Position numbers and translations under genes: made by a program. The notes beneath the pieces are model-generated. The model was not told the DNA's origin. It saw only the letters and a program-made list of their open reading frames with translations, and did not search any database. A stretch of 64,000 bases of DNA from JACPFJ01 sp036504875 (lineage in GTDB: Bacteria; Desulfobacterota; Desulfuromonadia; Geobacterales; Pseudopelobacteraceae). Positions 25,500-34,046 of this stretch are shown here, piece after piece. Within the stretch, counting starts at the first letter, position 1; each line of letters begins with the position of its first letter. The stretch lies in the NCBI GenBank assembly GCA_036504875.1, contig DASXUK010000003.1, positions 186,001 to 250,000 on the forward strand. Reading direction: 5' to 3'.

Positions 25500-25952
25500 C
25501 TATTCCTCTGAGGACACCCTGGAACCTCTTGATCTTCTTGCCTTGCGCTGTACCTGTTCCCCAGCCTGTTGCATCGGGTCAACCGGCTTGACGGTAGGTG
25601 CCGCCGCCGGCAGCGGTGTTTGTTGTTGGGCCGGACCTACCGGCATATTCGCCCCAGTACCGGTATTAGGTGGGGCAGCCCCAGCGGGTGCATTCTGGAC
25701 AGGAGATACAACTGTAGAATTCTGCGACGGCCCAGTTGTGACATTAGCACCAGAAACAGGTAACGCTTGAGACTGTGCATCAGTTTTCTTTGGTTCTTGA
25801 TACAGAGTTTTTACTTTAGTGCGGTAACGAGGAGGTACATCATCCGCTTTATTAGCGTAATGAGCTATTCCCTTGGAATCAATCCAAGTGAAAATCTCAC
25901 CATAAGCAGATGATGCAAGCCAAAGCAGTCCCAATATAAATGTTATTTTCAT
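25500..25952 (-). CDS. DUF4124 periplasmic protein with Pro/Ala-rich tail
   Basis: From the ATG at 25950-25952 the 150-residue protein begins with a signal peptide (KITFILGLLWLASSAYG). The DUF4124 block EIFTWIDSKGIAHYANKADDVPPRYR follows. The rest is low complexity, rich in Pro, Ala, Thr and Gln, ending in basic RKARRSRGSR. An in-frame ATG at 25988 would add 12 residues and blur the signal. DUF4124 is usually found in exported proteins of unknown role. The low-complexity tail may be disordered. Confidence 0.7.
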   Translation of the reverse strand: MKITFILGLLWLASSAYGEIFTWIDSKGIAHYANKADDVPPRYRTKVKTLYQEPKKTDAQSQALPVSGANVTTGPSQNSTVVSPVQNAPAGAAPPNTGTGANMPVGPAQQQTPLPAAAPTVKPVDPMQQAGEQVQRKARRSRGSRVSSEE

Positions 25953-26016
25953 ATTTTCTTTATTACCATTTATCACAGCTTCTGTCATGACCTAAAGGAT
26001 CCAGATCCTCTGCAGC

Positions 26017-26044
26017 AAAAAAAAAGCCCGCCGAAGCAGGCTTT
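26017..26044 (-). terminator. Intrinsic terminator of the minus-strand csp gene
   Basis: On the minus strand AAAGCCTGC pairs with GCGGGCTTT around TTCG, followed by a run of T residues (nine A residues on the plus strand). It lies 20 bases after the csp stop. Confidence 0.9.
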
Positions 26045-26063
26045 AATTCATGTGATTTTAGAC

Positions 26064-26267
26064 TTAGATCTTCTGGACGTTTTCAGCCTGGAGCCCCTTG
26101 GGTCCCTTGACAACATTGAAGGAGACCTTATCTCCTTCATTCAGCGTCTTGAAACCAGTGGCTGTAATGGCAGAAAAATGTACGAATACATCACCACTGC
26201 CATCATCCTGCTCGACAAACCCGAACCCCTTGCTCTCATTGAACCACTTGACTGTTCCTGTAGCCAT
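26064..26267 (-). CDS. CspA-family cold-shock protein
   Basis: 67 residues, a single cold-shock domain. Both RNA-binding motifs are present: KGFGFVEQDDG (RNP1) and VFVHFSAI (RNP2). The ATG at 26265-26267 is the standard Csp start; upstream in-frame residues are not family-like. Members act as RNA chaperones and antiterminators. One of three paralogues in this window; its copy is the most divergent (two extra residues in DDGSGD and NVQKI end). Confidence 0.95.
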   Translation of the reverse strand: MATGTVKWFNESKGFGFVEQDDGSGDVFVHFSAITATGFKTLNEGDKVSFNVVKGPKGLQAENVQKI

Positions 26268-26468
26268 CTTTCTTTTCTCCTTTTTTCTGGCTTTCTTGAT
26301 TGGTGTTAACGGGTTTCCGGCTTTAACGTCGGTTTGAGGTCTCCCCCGGTCGTACGCCATGAGCTGCCCTACTCGTTCCACCTATTTCTAGATATTTATA
26401 ACAGAAGATATTAAATTTTCCAGTCAACTTTCTAAAAAAATTTTAAACTGCCGGGAACCGGTCATTAA

Positions 26469-27302
26469 TCAATACCTGAAAAACAGCATCACAGCCCCAA
26501 ATAGCACCCATCCAAGGACAGCGAAGGTGGTCAGAGCACAAATGACTGCCAGTAAATGATGCCAGCGTTTCTCTGGCCTACGTTCCTCATATCCAAGCAG
26601 CATACCAAGGATTACCCCGCCAGCAACCCCTCCGCCATGACCCCAGTTGTTGATCCCCGGCATCAGCAGTCCAAACAAGGCCAAACTGATGATCCAGCCG
26701 ATTACTTCTCTGAAAACAATAGAGCCATAACTGCCACCCCTGCTGTAACCAAAGTATAGCAGCGCTCCAATCAAACCGCAAATAGCAGCCGAAGCCCCAA
26801 TGGTGAAAGGAATACCGGCCACAAAGGACACCCAATAACCACATATACCTCCTAAAGTGTAGATAACAAACATGCGGCCGGCACCAAACTCCTGAACAAC
26901 TCCAGGGGCAATTTGCCTCAACGCCATCATATTAAAAATGATATGAAAGATACCCCCATGAAGATAATTTGCTGAAAGAAGCGTCCACCCTCGGCCGTAT
27001 ACATCAATAGGGATTGTTCCGGTGGCGCCAAGGATCAGCAGGCTGGTCCTGTCCGGAGAAAGCAAGCTGAGTGGGTTTAGTGAAAGCCCTGCCCGCGAGC
27101 TAAAAAGAAGCGAAAGAATATAAAATGAAACATTGGTAATGATTATTCCCCGGACCAGCCAGTCCCCGGCAAGAGCGCCTCCGGTCATATTAAAAATCCG
27201 CCACCAGATCGCGGTCTTTTTTGTCCCGCACCAAGAGCAGGAGGTTTCATCGCTTCCGATCAATCTCCGGCACCGTGGGCAAAGCATGGCCCTTTTCCTC
27301 AT
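26469..27302 (-). CDS. Rhomboid-family intramembrane serine protease with N-terminal zinc ribbon
   Basis: 277 residues. Residues 8-25 hold a CPRC/CSWC zinc ribbon. Six transmembrane helices follow. The conserved loop is HGGIFHIIFNMMALRQIAP, the nucleophile is Ser171 in GASAAICGL and the partner is His222 in GHGGGVAGG. These are the rhomboid Ser-His dyad in the expected order. The substrate is unknown. GGAG lies eight bases before the ATG. The zinc ribbon could mediate contacts with a partner on the cytoplasmic side. Confidence 0.9.
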   Translation of the reverse strand: MRKRAMLCPRCRRLIGSDETSCSWCGTKKTAIWWRIFNMTGGALAGDWLVRGIIITNVSFYILSLLFSSRAGLSLNPLSLLSPDRTSLLILGATGTIPIDVYGRGWTLLSANYLHGGIFHIIFNMMALRQIAPGVVQEFGAGRMFVIYTLGGICGYWVSFVAGIPFTIGASAAICGLIGALLYFGYSRGGSYGSIVFREVIGWIISLALFGLLMPGINNWGHGGGVAGGVILGMLLGYEERRPEKRWHHLLAVICALTTFAVLGWVLFGAVMLFFRY

Positions 27303-27586
27303 TATTATGACTCCAATGTTTGATTTTTAAAATTGTATCATTAGCATAAAGCTTTAACCATTGTCCGGTTAAAAGTCATGGAAGTTCGGTACAGGTCTGT
27401 TTTTAATATTGTAGATTGTTTTTTTTGGAGACAAAATAATAATCTTTATGCTAAAGTATTTTTTCCGTGGCAATGTCACAGGTTTTTATGCAACGAGGGG
27501 CAGTAGGATCAGGAAGCAGAACGCTCGACGGCTTCATGATCAGAATAATTTGTCGGGCATAACACGCGAAAGCAGGAGAAAAGGAA

Positions 27587-27787
27587 ATGGTACAAGGCAA
27601 GGTTAAGTGGTTCAACGACAGCAAAGGTTTCGGTTTTCTTGAGCAGCAGGGTGGCGAGGATGTGTTTGTGCACTTCTCCGCAATCTCTGGAGAAGGCTTC
27701 AAGTCTCTCTCCGAAGGTGACGAGGTTTCTTTCGAAGTGGTAAAGGGCCCCAAAGGCCTTCAGGCAGCAAACGTCACTAGAATTTAA
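27587..27787 (+). CDS. CspA-family cold-shock protein
   Basis: 66 residues, a single cold-shock domain with KGFGFLEQQGG and VFVHFSAI motifs and the C-terminal KGLQAANVTRI. AGGAGAAAAGGAA precedes the ATG. Upstream lies about 160 bases of non-coding sequence, which could form a cold-responsive leader. Followed by its own terminator. Confidence 0.95.
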   Translation: MVQGKVKWFNDSKGFGFLEQQGGEDVFVHFSAISGEGFKSLSEGDEVSFEVVKGPKGLQAANVTRI

Positions 27788-27828
27788 GCTCTACCTGCGA
27801 TATGCCCGGTTAACCGGATACATATCAT

Positions 27829-27857
27829 AAAAGCCCGCTTTATGCGGGCTTTTTTTA
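27829..27857 (+). terminator. Intrinsic terminator after csp
   Basis: AAAAGCCCGC pairs with GCGGGCTTTT around TTTAT and runs into seven T residues. Confidence 0.93.
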
Positions 27858-27952
27858 TTCTTAATATCAAATCGAAATAAATCAGCACCTGCCATGTCGG
27901 CAAATACCGGGAAGGTCCTGTACTTCCGTATCACTAAATTCTCGCCCAAGAT

Positions 27953-29359
27953 TCACTCAGCACAGCAGGAAAGCCGACTGACATCCCTGCTAAAGCTTTG
28001 AGCACATAGCTTGAGCCCCTCTCCTATTGAAGGGTAGATATGCAAGGTAGACGCGAGTTCATCTACTGTGATTCGCTGATGAAGAGCCAGACCTGCCTCA
28101 TTGATCATTTCCGCGCCCCGATAAGATACTAGGTGCACCCCTAAAAGCCGGCGAGTGACATTGTCTGCTACCATCTTGATTATTCCGGCTGTATGCCCTG
28201 TAACATGGGCCTTGGGAATAGCGCTTACCTGCAGTCTGCTCACTATCGGATCATAACCAGCTTGACGAGCACTTTCCTCGGTATGACCAACTATCCCTAC
28301 TTCAGGATCGGTAAAGATTGTCATCGGCGAGGTCATATAATCCATGGCGCAACCGCAACCCCTATTAAACATGTCATCTACTGCAACAATCCCCTCCCTG
28401 GCACCTACAGTCGCGATCATCATCCCGCCAGTTACATCACCGGCCGCCCAGATGCCTGGTTTTGAAGTCCTCATCTGTCGATCAGTTATAATAAAACCTC
28501 TAGGATCCTTTTCTATACCGGCCTTATCAAGGCCGATACCGCCGATTGCAGGCGAAGTACCCACCGCCACCAATAATTTTTCGCAACTGAAATTTTCTAC
28601 CTTTCCGCTGATCTCGGCACTGACTACAGTCTGTTCTCCAACCATTTTCACGGAACAAAAGGCCACACTCGGAACAAAAGTTATTCCTTCATCCAGTAGA
28701 ACGTCTAGCAAGGATTGGCTCAGTTCCGTATCTACAGCGGGTAACAGGCTGGGACCATGCTCAAGGATGGTTACGTGGCATCCCAGACGATGGAACATCT
28801 GTCCCAGTTCAACTGCAATCACACCACCACCTATGATCACCATCGATGAAGGAAGCCGTTTCATGAGCAAAGCGCTGCGGCTGGTCAGAAAATCGCACTG
28901 ATTCAGTCCCGCTATGTTGGGAATACGCGGAAGACCTCCCACAGCCACAAGTATGTGCTCGGCTTGATAGCGCTGCGCATTTGCCTCTATAGTTTTTGAA
29001 TCTATAAAGCGAGCTGTACCTTTAACAAGCTCGAGTCCGTCAACATTTTGCAAGACATCCAGATAACGCTCCTTGCGGAGCTTCAAAACTACTTGATCGC
29101 GATGGGAACAGAGTTTTTCGAAGTCTACACCATGATACTCCAGCCGAAGTCCGATGGTTGAACCAAGACGCGCATTATGAATAAAATGAGCGGCATGTAT
29201 CATTGTTTTGCTGGGGATGCATCCCCAATTGATACAGGTCCCACCCAAGACACTCTTCTCAACCATAAGCACTTGTTTGCCATAGGTATTGGCACGCAAG
29301 GCTGCTGCAAAGGCGGTTGAGCCGGAACCTAGGATGATCAGGTCGGGATTGGCGCTCAT
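27953..29359 (-). CDS. MerA-like pyridine nucleotide-disulfide oxidoreductase (mercuric reductase family)
   Basis: 468 residues from the ATG at 29359, which has GGAGG eight bases upstream. The flavin-binding motif is GSGSTAFAAALRA, the redox-active pair is Cys42/Cys47 in GGTCINWGCIPSK, and NAD(P)H binding is in VIIGGGVIAVELGQ. FAD contacts are at WAAGDVTGG. The chain ends in LSCCAE, that is the vicinal Cys pair (465-466) that receives Hg(II) in MerA. There is no N-terminal HMA domain, and no other mer gene is near. It follows the radical SAM gene by 45 bases as an operon. It could reduce Hg(II) or another thiol substrate. Confidence 0.85.
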   Translation of the reverse strand: MSANPDLIILGSGSTAFAAALRANTYGKQVLMVEKSVLGGTCINWGCIPSKTMIHAAHFIHNARLGSTIGLRLEYHGVDFEKLCSHRDQVVLKLRKERYLDVLQNVDGLELVKGTARFIDSKTIEANAQRYQAEHILVAVGGLPRIPNIAGLNQCDFLTSRSALLMKRLPSSMVIIGGGVIAVELGQMFHRLGCHVTILEHGPSLLPAVDTELSQSLLDVLLDEGITFVPSVAFCSVKMVGEQTVVSAEISGKVENFSCEKLLVAVGTSPAIGGIGLDKAGIEKDPRGFIITDRQMRTSKPGIWAAGDVTGGMMIATVGAREGIVAVDDMFNRGCGCAMDYMTSPMTIFTDPEVGIVGHTEESARQAGYDPIVSRLQVSAIPKAHVTGHTAGIIKMVADNVTRRLLGVHLVSYRGAEMINEAGLALHQRITVDELASTLHIYPSIGEGLKLCAQSFSRDVSRLSCCAE

Positions 29360-29404
29360 CTTTTCTACCTCCAAAACCGGCATAGCATTTTAAATTAAAA
29401 ACTT

Positions 29405-30919
29405 TTATTCGATGTAGCCGCTGTCAAACATCCCGCTCCAGCACATCTTTTCGGTTATTTTTCTAAAGTGATAACCATAGATTGCAAAAGTAATGGCCAA
29501 GGGAAAGATGCGAGGTTTCATAACCAGAGCCCAGAAAAAGAGCTTCCAGAAGTGGAGCCTTTCCTTGCCGATCAGCCCCAGCATGAACATTGATTTCATT
29601 AAAGCGCCGAAATAACCAGACTGCAGTCTGAAACCGGTTTTTTGTAATGGACGGTAATCCTTGAGAAAAATCGTTACTCTCTCATAATACACTCGTGGCG
29701 AATATATGGTAGTCAGAATTTTACGGTAACCATTGATGAGCATATCCGGCTGCATGTTTGGGATGAAGTTAAATGCAACAGCCGTGTTATTACCCGATGT
29801 TTCCCCTAAAAGCCGCCCTTCTTTTAACAGGCGTTTGTAAAGCCTCGTGCCCCGAAGAGCAATCAAGATTCCAACCATTGCAGTGACAATGCCGCTTTCC
29901 TGGATGAAAAGGATCTGCTTCTCAAATATTGAAGGTGGGTCACTGTCAAAACCTACTATAAAGCCCCCTTGAACCTGCATGCCTGCCTGTTGAATGCGCT
30001 TTACGCTCGCAATCATATCCCTGTTTTTATTTTGTATCTTCCCGCTTTCCGAAAGTCCAGCTGTATGCGGGGTTTCAATCCCGATGAAGACCTCCTCGAA
30101 GCCAGCCAGCACCATAAGTTGCATTAGTTGCCGATCATCCGCCAAGTCAATAGATACTTCAGTGAAAAATGAGAAGGGGTATTTTCTGCGTTCCAGCCAC
30201 TCAATCATTGCCGGCAGCACTTCGCTCTTCAGTTTACCTTTATCACCGATAAAATTATCGTCCACGAAAAAGACGCTCCCGCGCCAACCCAGAACATAAA
30301 GCGCCTCAAGTTCAGCAATCAGGTGAGCAATAGTCTTGGTACGAGGGCGCCGTCCAAAGAGCTGGGTAATATCACAGAATTCACAGTCGAAAGGGCAGCC
30401 CCTTGAATACTGGATGTTCATGGCTGAATACTTTCCGGTATCAATAAGCTCCCAGAGCGGCAGGGGAGTTTCACAGACCTCGGCGAACTCTTGGGTCGTA
30501 TAAAGATGCCGTGCTGAGTCATTTTGAACATCCTCAATAAAAGAAGGCAGAGTGATCTCGGCTTCACCCAGTACCAAATGATCCGCATCATCAAAATCTG
30601 CCGGAGCGGTCGTGAACAAGGGCCCGCCTACCACTGTTTTGACACCAAATTGCCGGCAACGATTCAACACCTTGTTCACTGATTCACGCTGCACTGTCAT
30701 GGCGCTGATAAAAACATAGTCGGCCCATTTGAGCTGGCTGTCCGATAGAGGCTGGACATTCATATCAATAAGCTTCTTAACCCAGATTGACGGCAGCATG
30801 GCAGCTACCGTCAACAACCCCAGTGGCGGAAAGGCAGCCTTCTTGCCGATGAATTTCAATGCATGCTTAAAGCTCCAGAAGGTGTCTGGATATTCGGGAT
30901 AAACCAGTAGAATTTTCAT
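29405..30919 (-). CDS. B12-binding radical SAM protein, DUF4070/HpnP-like
   Basis: 504 residues. The N-terminal B12-binding domain starts MKILLVYPEYPDTFWSFKHALKF and includes FPPLGLLTVAAMLP. The radical SAM core carries the cluster motif CPFDCEFC (in YSRGCPFDCEFCDIT), and GIETP follows. The C-terminal region matches DUF4070. This architecture includes HpnP, which methylates hopanoids at C-2, and relatives of unknown substrate. No other hopanoid gene is in the window, so the substrate is not established. AGGAG five bases before the ATG. Upstream of the MerA-like gene and divergent from the aminotransferase. Confidence 0.85.
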   Translation of the reverse strand: MKILLVYPEYPDTFWSFKHALKFIGKKAAFPPLGLLTVAAMLPSIWVKKLIDMNVQPLSDSQLKWADYVFISAMTVQRESVNKVLNRCRQFGVKTVVGGPLFTTAPADFDDADHLVLGEAEITLPSFIEDVQNDSARHLYTTQEFAEVCETPLPLWELIDTGKYSAMNIQYSRGCPFDCEFCDITQLFGRRPRTKTIAHLIAELEALYVLGWRGSVFFVDDNFIGDKGKLKSEVLPAMIEWLERRKYPFSFFTEVSIDLADDRQLMQLMVLAGFEEVFIGIETPHTAGLSESGKIQNKNRDMIASVKRIQQAGMQVQGGFIVGFDSDPPSIFEKQILFIQESGIVTAMVGILIALRGTRLYKRLLKEGRLLGETSGNNTAVAFNFIPNMQPDMLINGYRKILTTIYSPRVYYERVTIFLKDYRPLQKTGFRLQSGYFGALMKSMFMLGLIGKERLHFWKLFFWALVMKPRIFPLAITFAIYGYHFRKITEKMCWSGMFDSGYIE

Positions 30920-31113
30920 TACTTCTCCTGCTTCTTAGAAATTTTCGCTATTCGTTTATTTTACCAGATATGAAGGGACTGAAAAGGGATGGTTCTTCGC
31001 TGACAATGCCCACTCCGGCTGAATCCGCGCCACTTGAACAGCCGGCAGACTATGTTAAGCTTAAATAGCGTGTAAAACATCGATATCTAGTGAATATAAT
31101 AGAGGAGCTCTGT

Positions 31114-32406
31114 ATGACCTCAACCGGCAATGCTATTGTTCAGCAGCAGGAAGAAATTTTCGTCCCGACGGTGCAGATGCCAAATCCATTAATTGTAGAA
31201 CGTGGCGAAGGAAGTTGGGTGATTGACCGTGAAGGGCGACGCTATCTTGATTTGACCTCCGGTTTGGGGTCACTCCCCCTGGGTCATAATCATCCGCACG
31301 TATTGGATAATGTCTCCCGAGAGATGAAGATTTTCACCCACAGCGGAGGAATGTACTATAACAAGACCACATTAGCTGCCATGGAGCTCCTGACATCCGT
31401 AACCCCTAATGGGCTGGACAGGCTTTTTTTTGGCAACTCGGGAGCTGAGACGGTCGAAGCAGCCGTGAAGTTGGCCCGCTTTGCGACCGGTAGACAAGGA
31501 GTAATAGCGTTCAGCGGTGCATTCCACGGCCGGCCCATGGGAACTGTGTCCCTCACCAACAGCTCGGCGCGTTTCCGGGCACATTACCAGCCTTTGCTGC
31601 ACACAGTCTTTCATGCCCCCTACCCTTACTGCTACCGTTGCCATTCCGGACCCGGAGCAAATTCCTGCACCCGAGGATGCCTTAAATACCTGCGGGAGAT
31701 GCTACGGCGTCATATTACGCCCAACGAGCTAGCAGCCATAATTATTGAACCGGTACTTGGTGAGGGAGGTTATGTGCCGGCTCCTGATACGTTCCTCAAG
31801 GACTTGCGCGAGATCTGTAATGAGTACGGCATTTTGTTGATCTTTGATGAGGTTCAATCGGTAATGGGAAGAACCGGAGATTGGTTTGCTGCCCAATACA
31901 ATGATGTCGTACCCGATATTCTGATTATGGCTAGAGGAATTGCTTCAGGCTTTCCACTTGCTGCGATAGCAACCAGTAAAAAACTGATCGAGGGATGGTC
32001 ACCCGGCGCACACGGCACAACCTTCGGCGGCAATACAATTGCCTGCGCCGCCGCCATTGCTACAATAGAGACTATCCGTGACGATGGTTTGTTGACACGT
32101 TGCCGCCTGTTGGGTAAACGCGTCAGTGTCCGCCTGCGTTCGATGCAGGAACGCTATCCACACATTGGTGATATAAGGAGAGTGGGTCTGATGATCGCTA
32201 TCGAACTGATTGAAAATGACGGATCTCCAGCCCCCGAGGCATGCGAACAGCTAATCAATTACTGCCGTGATCAAGGTTTGCTGATCTTCAATTGCGGCCA
32301 GGATCTGAACATCGTGCGCCTTCTTCCACCTCTGACCATCCGGGATAATGAACTAGATCAGGCAATGGCGATTATTGAGGAGGGGCTGCGAGCGCTGGAG
32401 TGTTAA
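31114..32406 (+). CDS. Class III aminotransferase-like protein with Arg in place of the PLP lysine
   Basis: 430 residues from the ATG at 31114 (GAGGAG upstream). It has the class III blocks: FGNSGAETVEAAVKLAR, SGAFHGRPMGTVSL, the Asp245 motif IFDEVQSVMGRTG and HGTTFGGNTIACAAA. The Cys-rich insert YCYRCHSGPGANSCTRGC fits the archaeal/Geobacter GabT-like branch. At the position of the Schiff-base lysine the protein reads DILIMAR274GIASGFPL; the family has MAKG. The codon is AGA (31933-31935). Without that Lys an ordinary transaminase is not expected. Divergent from the HpnP-like/MerA-like pair; overlaps the VTT gene by four bases tail to tail. Confidence 0.85.
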   Translation: MTSTGNAIVQQQEEIFVPTVQMPNPLIVERGEGSWVIDREGRRYLDLTSGLGSLPLGHNHPHVLDNVSREMKIFTHSGGMYYNKTTLAAMELLTSVTPNGLDRLFFGNSGAETVEAAVKLARFATGRQGVIAFSGAFHGRPMGTVSLTNSSARFRAHYQPLLHTVFHAPYPYCYRCHSGPGANSCTRGCLKYLREMLRRHITPNELAAIIIEPVLGEGGYVPAPDTFLKDLREICNEYGILLIFDEVQSVMGRTGDWFAAQYNDVVPDILIMARGIASGFPLAAIATSKKLIEGWSPGAHGTTFGGNTIACAAAIATIETIRDDGLLTRCRLLGKRVSVRLRSMQERYPHIGDIRRVGLMIAIELIENDGSPAPEACEQLINYCRDQGLLIFNCGQDLNIVRLLPPLTIRDNELDQAMAIIEEGLRALEC

Positions 32407-33098
32407 TTGCTGACATTTTTTCCGTCTGGCAGATGATGGAGAATGACAGGTAGCAAAGCAAACAGAGCGAGAAGTAACAAGGCCAAGGTTGTTTTCCAAG
32501 AAAACAGATCTTGAGCTGCATTGACAGTGCGTAACTGTTCACCTGCAAAGGCATAGATAAATGAGCCTGGCAGCACACCCAGGGATGTGGTCCAGATGAA
32601 GGTCCTGAGCGGGATTCTGGTCAAACCGGCGCAATAATTAACCACAAAAAAGGGTATAATTGGCAGAATCCTCAACACCAGCAGGTAGTTGCGGCCATGT
32701 TTTTCCATCTCGCGATTGAAGCGGTTCAACTGGCTCTTAAACCGTTTCTGAAGCCAGATCCCTATGACAAGACGGGTGGCAAAGAAGGCCAGAATGGCAC
32801 CTAAGGTTGCGGCGATATTTACGTAAAGGACTGCTGGAAATTTACCGAAAATCATTCCGCCGGCCACAGTCAATGCCAATGCCCCCGGCAGGATCAGGGC
32901 GGTCAGAAGATAAAGAACAATAAAGATTATGACTGCTTGAAGATAATGCCCTTGGACATATTCAAAGAAACGTTCCCTGTGCTCTTTAATATACTCAAGG
33001 TTTAAATAATCGTTTCCCCCTTTGATGATAAATATAAGCAATAAAGCCACCACTAATAGGAACAACAGGCTTGTCATCTGTTTCCAATATCTCTTCAT
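32403..33098 (-). CDS. TVP38/TMEM64 (VTT domain) family membrane protein
   Basis: 231 residues from the ATG at 33096-33098, which has GAGGGG upstream. Several hydrophobic helices; the VTT/SNARE-associated block includes LTALILPGALALTVAGGMIFG, ATLGAILAFFATRLVIG and LVLRILPIIPFFVVNYCAGLTRIPLRTFIWTTSLGVLPGSFIYAFAG. The family relates to DedA flippases/scramblases. It is divergently placed next to EEP and phospholipase D genes; in some bacteria these three domains are fused, which supports a common role in lipid turnover. Confidence 0.9.
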   Translation of the reverse strand: MKRYWKQMTSLLFLLVVALLLIFIIKGGNDYLNLEYIKEHRERFFEYVQGHYLQAVIIFIVLYLLTALILPGALALTVAGGMIFGKFPAVLYVNIAATLGAILAFFATRLVIGIWLQKRFKSQLNRFNREMEKHGRNYLLVLRILPIIPFFVVNYCAGLTRIPLRTFIWTTSLGVLPGSFIYAFAGEQLRTVNAAQDLFSWKTTLALLLLALFALLPVILHHLPDGKNVSN

Positions 33099-33296
33099 GC
33101 TGAAGCCCCTCTTGCCCTTCTGGTTGGCGGTTGGCTTCAAAACGTTCTCAGAACCTGCAAAATTGACATCATTCGCTTCTTAAGTACACTTTTAAAGCAG
33201 CATAGGAATCATCGGAGCCCCTACCTGACTTGGTAACTGGCAAAGTCTCCAGCCCTCACTGACAGAAGAACAACTTCTGCATAAAGACTAATATAA

Positions 33297-34046
33297 GTGT
33301 CACTCATGTCAAAAACCTTTTCAGTAATGACCTACAATGTTCACAGCAGCATCGGCATGGACGGCAAAATTTCGCCCCAGCGGATCGCCAAAATTATTGA
33401 TCGCTGCAATCCGGATATTGTGGCTCTCCAGGAACTGGATGCAGGATTGATACGTAGTGATATGCTCGACCAGGCTCATTTAATAGCCTTAACGCTTGAT
33501 ATGACCTATCATTTTCACTCATCGATTCAGATTGAAGAGGGGGAGTATGGCAATGCCATCCTCAGTCGTTATCCTATCAGGCTGATCAAGGCTGGGGCCA
33601 TCCCTGCTCAGCCTTTCAATATTTTTTTTGAAAGACGAGGAGCTATCTGGGCGGAAATAGAGGTCTTCGGTCGTAAAATTCAGGTAGTAGCTACCCATTT
33701 CGGTTTGAATCGGCAAGAAAGACTGGCCCAGGCAGAAGCAATCCTCGGCCCGGAGTGGCTGAGACATCCCGAGTGTCAGGGGCCGATTATATTATGCGGC
33801 GATTTCAATGCCCTGCCCGGATCGCCGGTTTACCGGCGAATTACAGCTAGATTAAAGGACACCCAGCGCAGCCTTAAAGGAAAACGCCCTCAAGGCACCT
33901 GGCCGGTAAGATTTCCCCTTTTGCGTATTGACCACCTCTTCATCACCCCTGATGTAAAAGTACATAAAATAGTAGTGCCCAAAAACCCTTTAACCAGGGT
34001 GGCATCAGACCATCTTCCGCTGGTTGTTACACTGGAGCTGTTATGA
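33297..34046 (+). CDS. Endonuclease/exonuclease/phosphatase (EEP) family protein
   Basis: 249 residues of the EEP/DNase I-like fold: FSVMTYNVHSSIGMDG, IVALQELDAG with the metal-binding Glu, VVATHFGLNRQERLAQA, ILCGDFNALPGSPVY and ASDHLPLVVTLEL. The substrate may be a phospholipid head group, a phosphoinositide-like compound or nucleic acid; the neighbouring PLD favours lipid. The start may be GTG 33297 or ATG 33306; neither has a strong ribosome binding site. The stop overlaps the PLD start (ATGA), so translation is coupled. Confidence 0.85.
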   Translation: MSLMSKTFSVMTYNVHSSIGMDGKISPQRIAKIIDRCNPDIVALQELDAGLIRSDMLDQAHLIALTLDMTYHFHSSIQIEEGEYGNAILSRYPIRLIKAGAIPAQPFNIFFERRGAIWAEIEVFGRKIQVVATHFGLNRQERLAQAEAILGPEWLRHPECQGPIILCGDFNALPGSPVYRRITARLKDTQRSLKGKRPQGTWPVRFPLLRIDHLFITPDVKVHKIVVPKNPLTRVASDHLPLVVTLELL

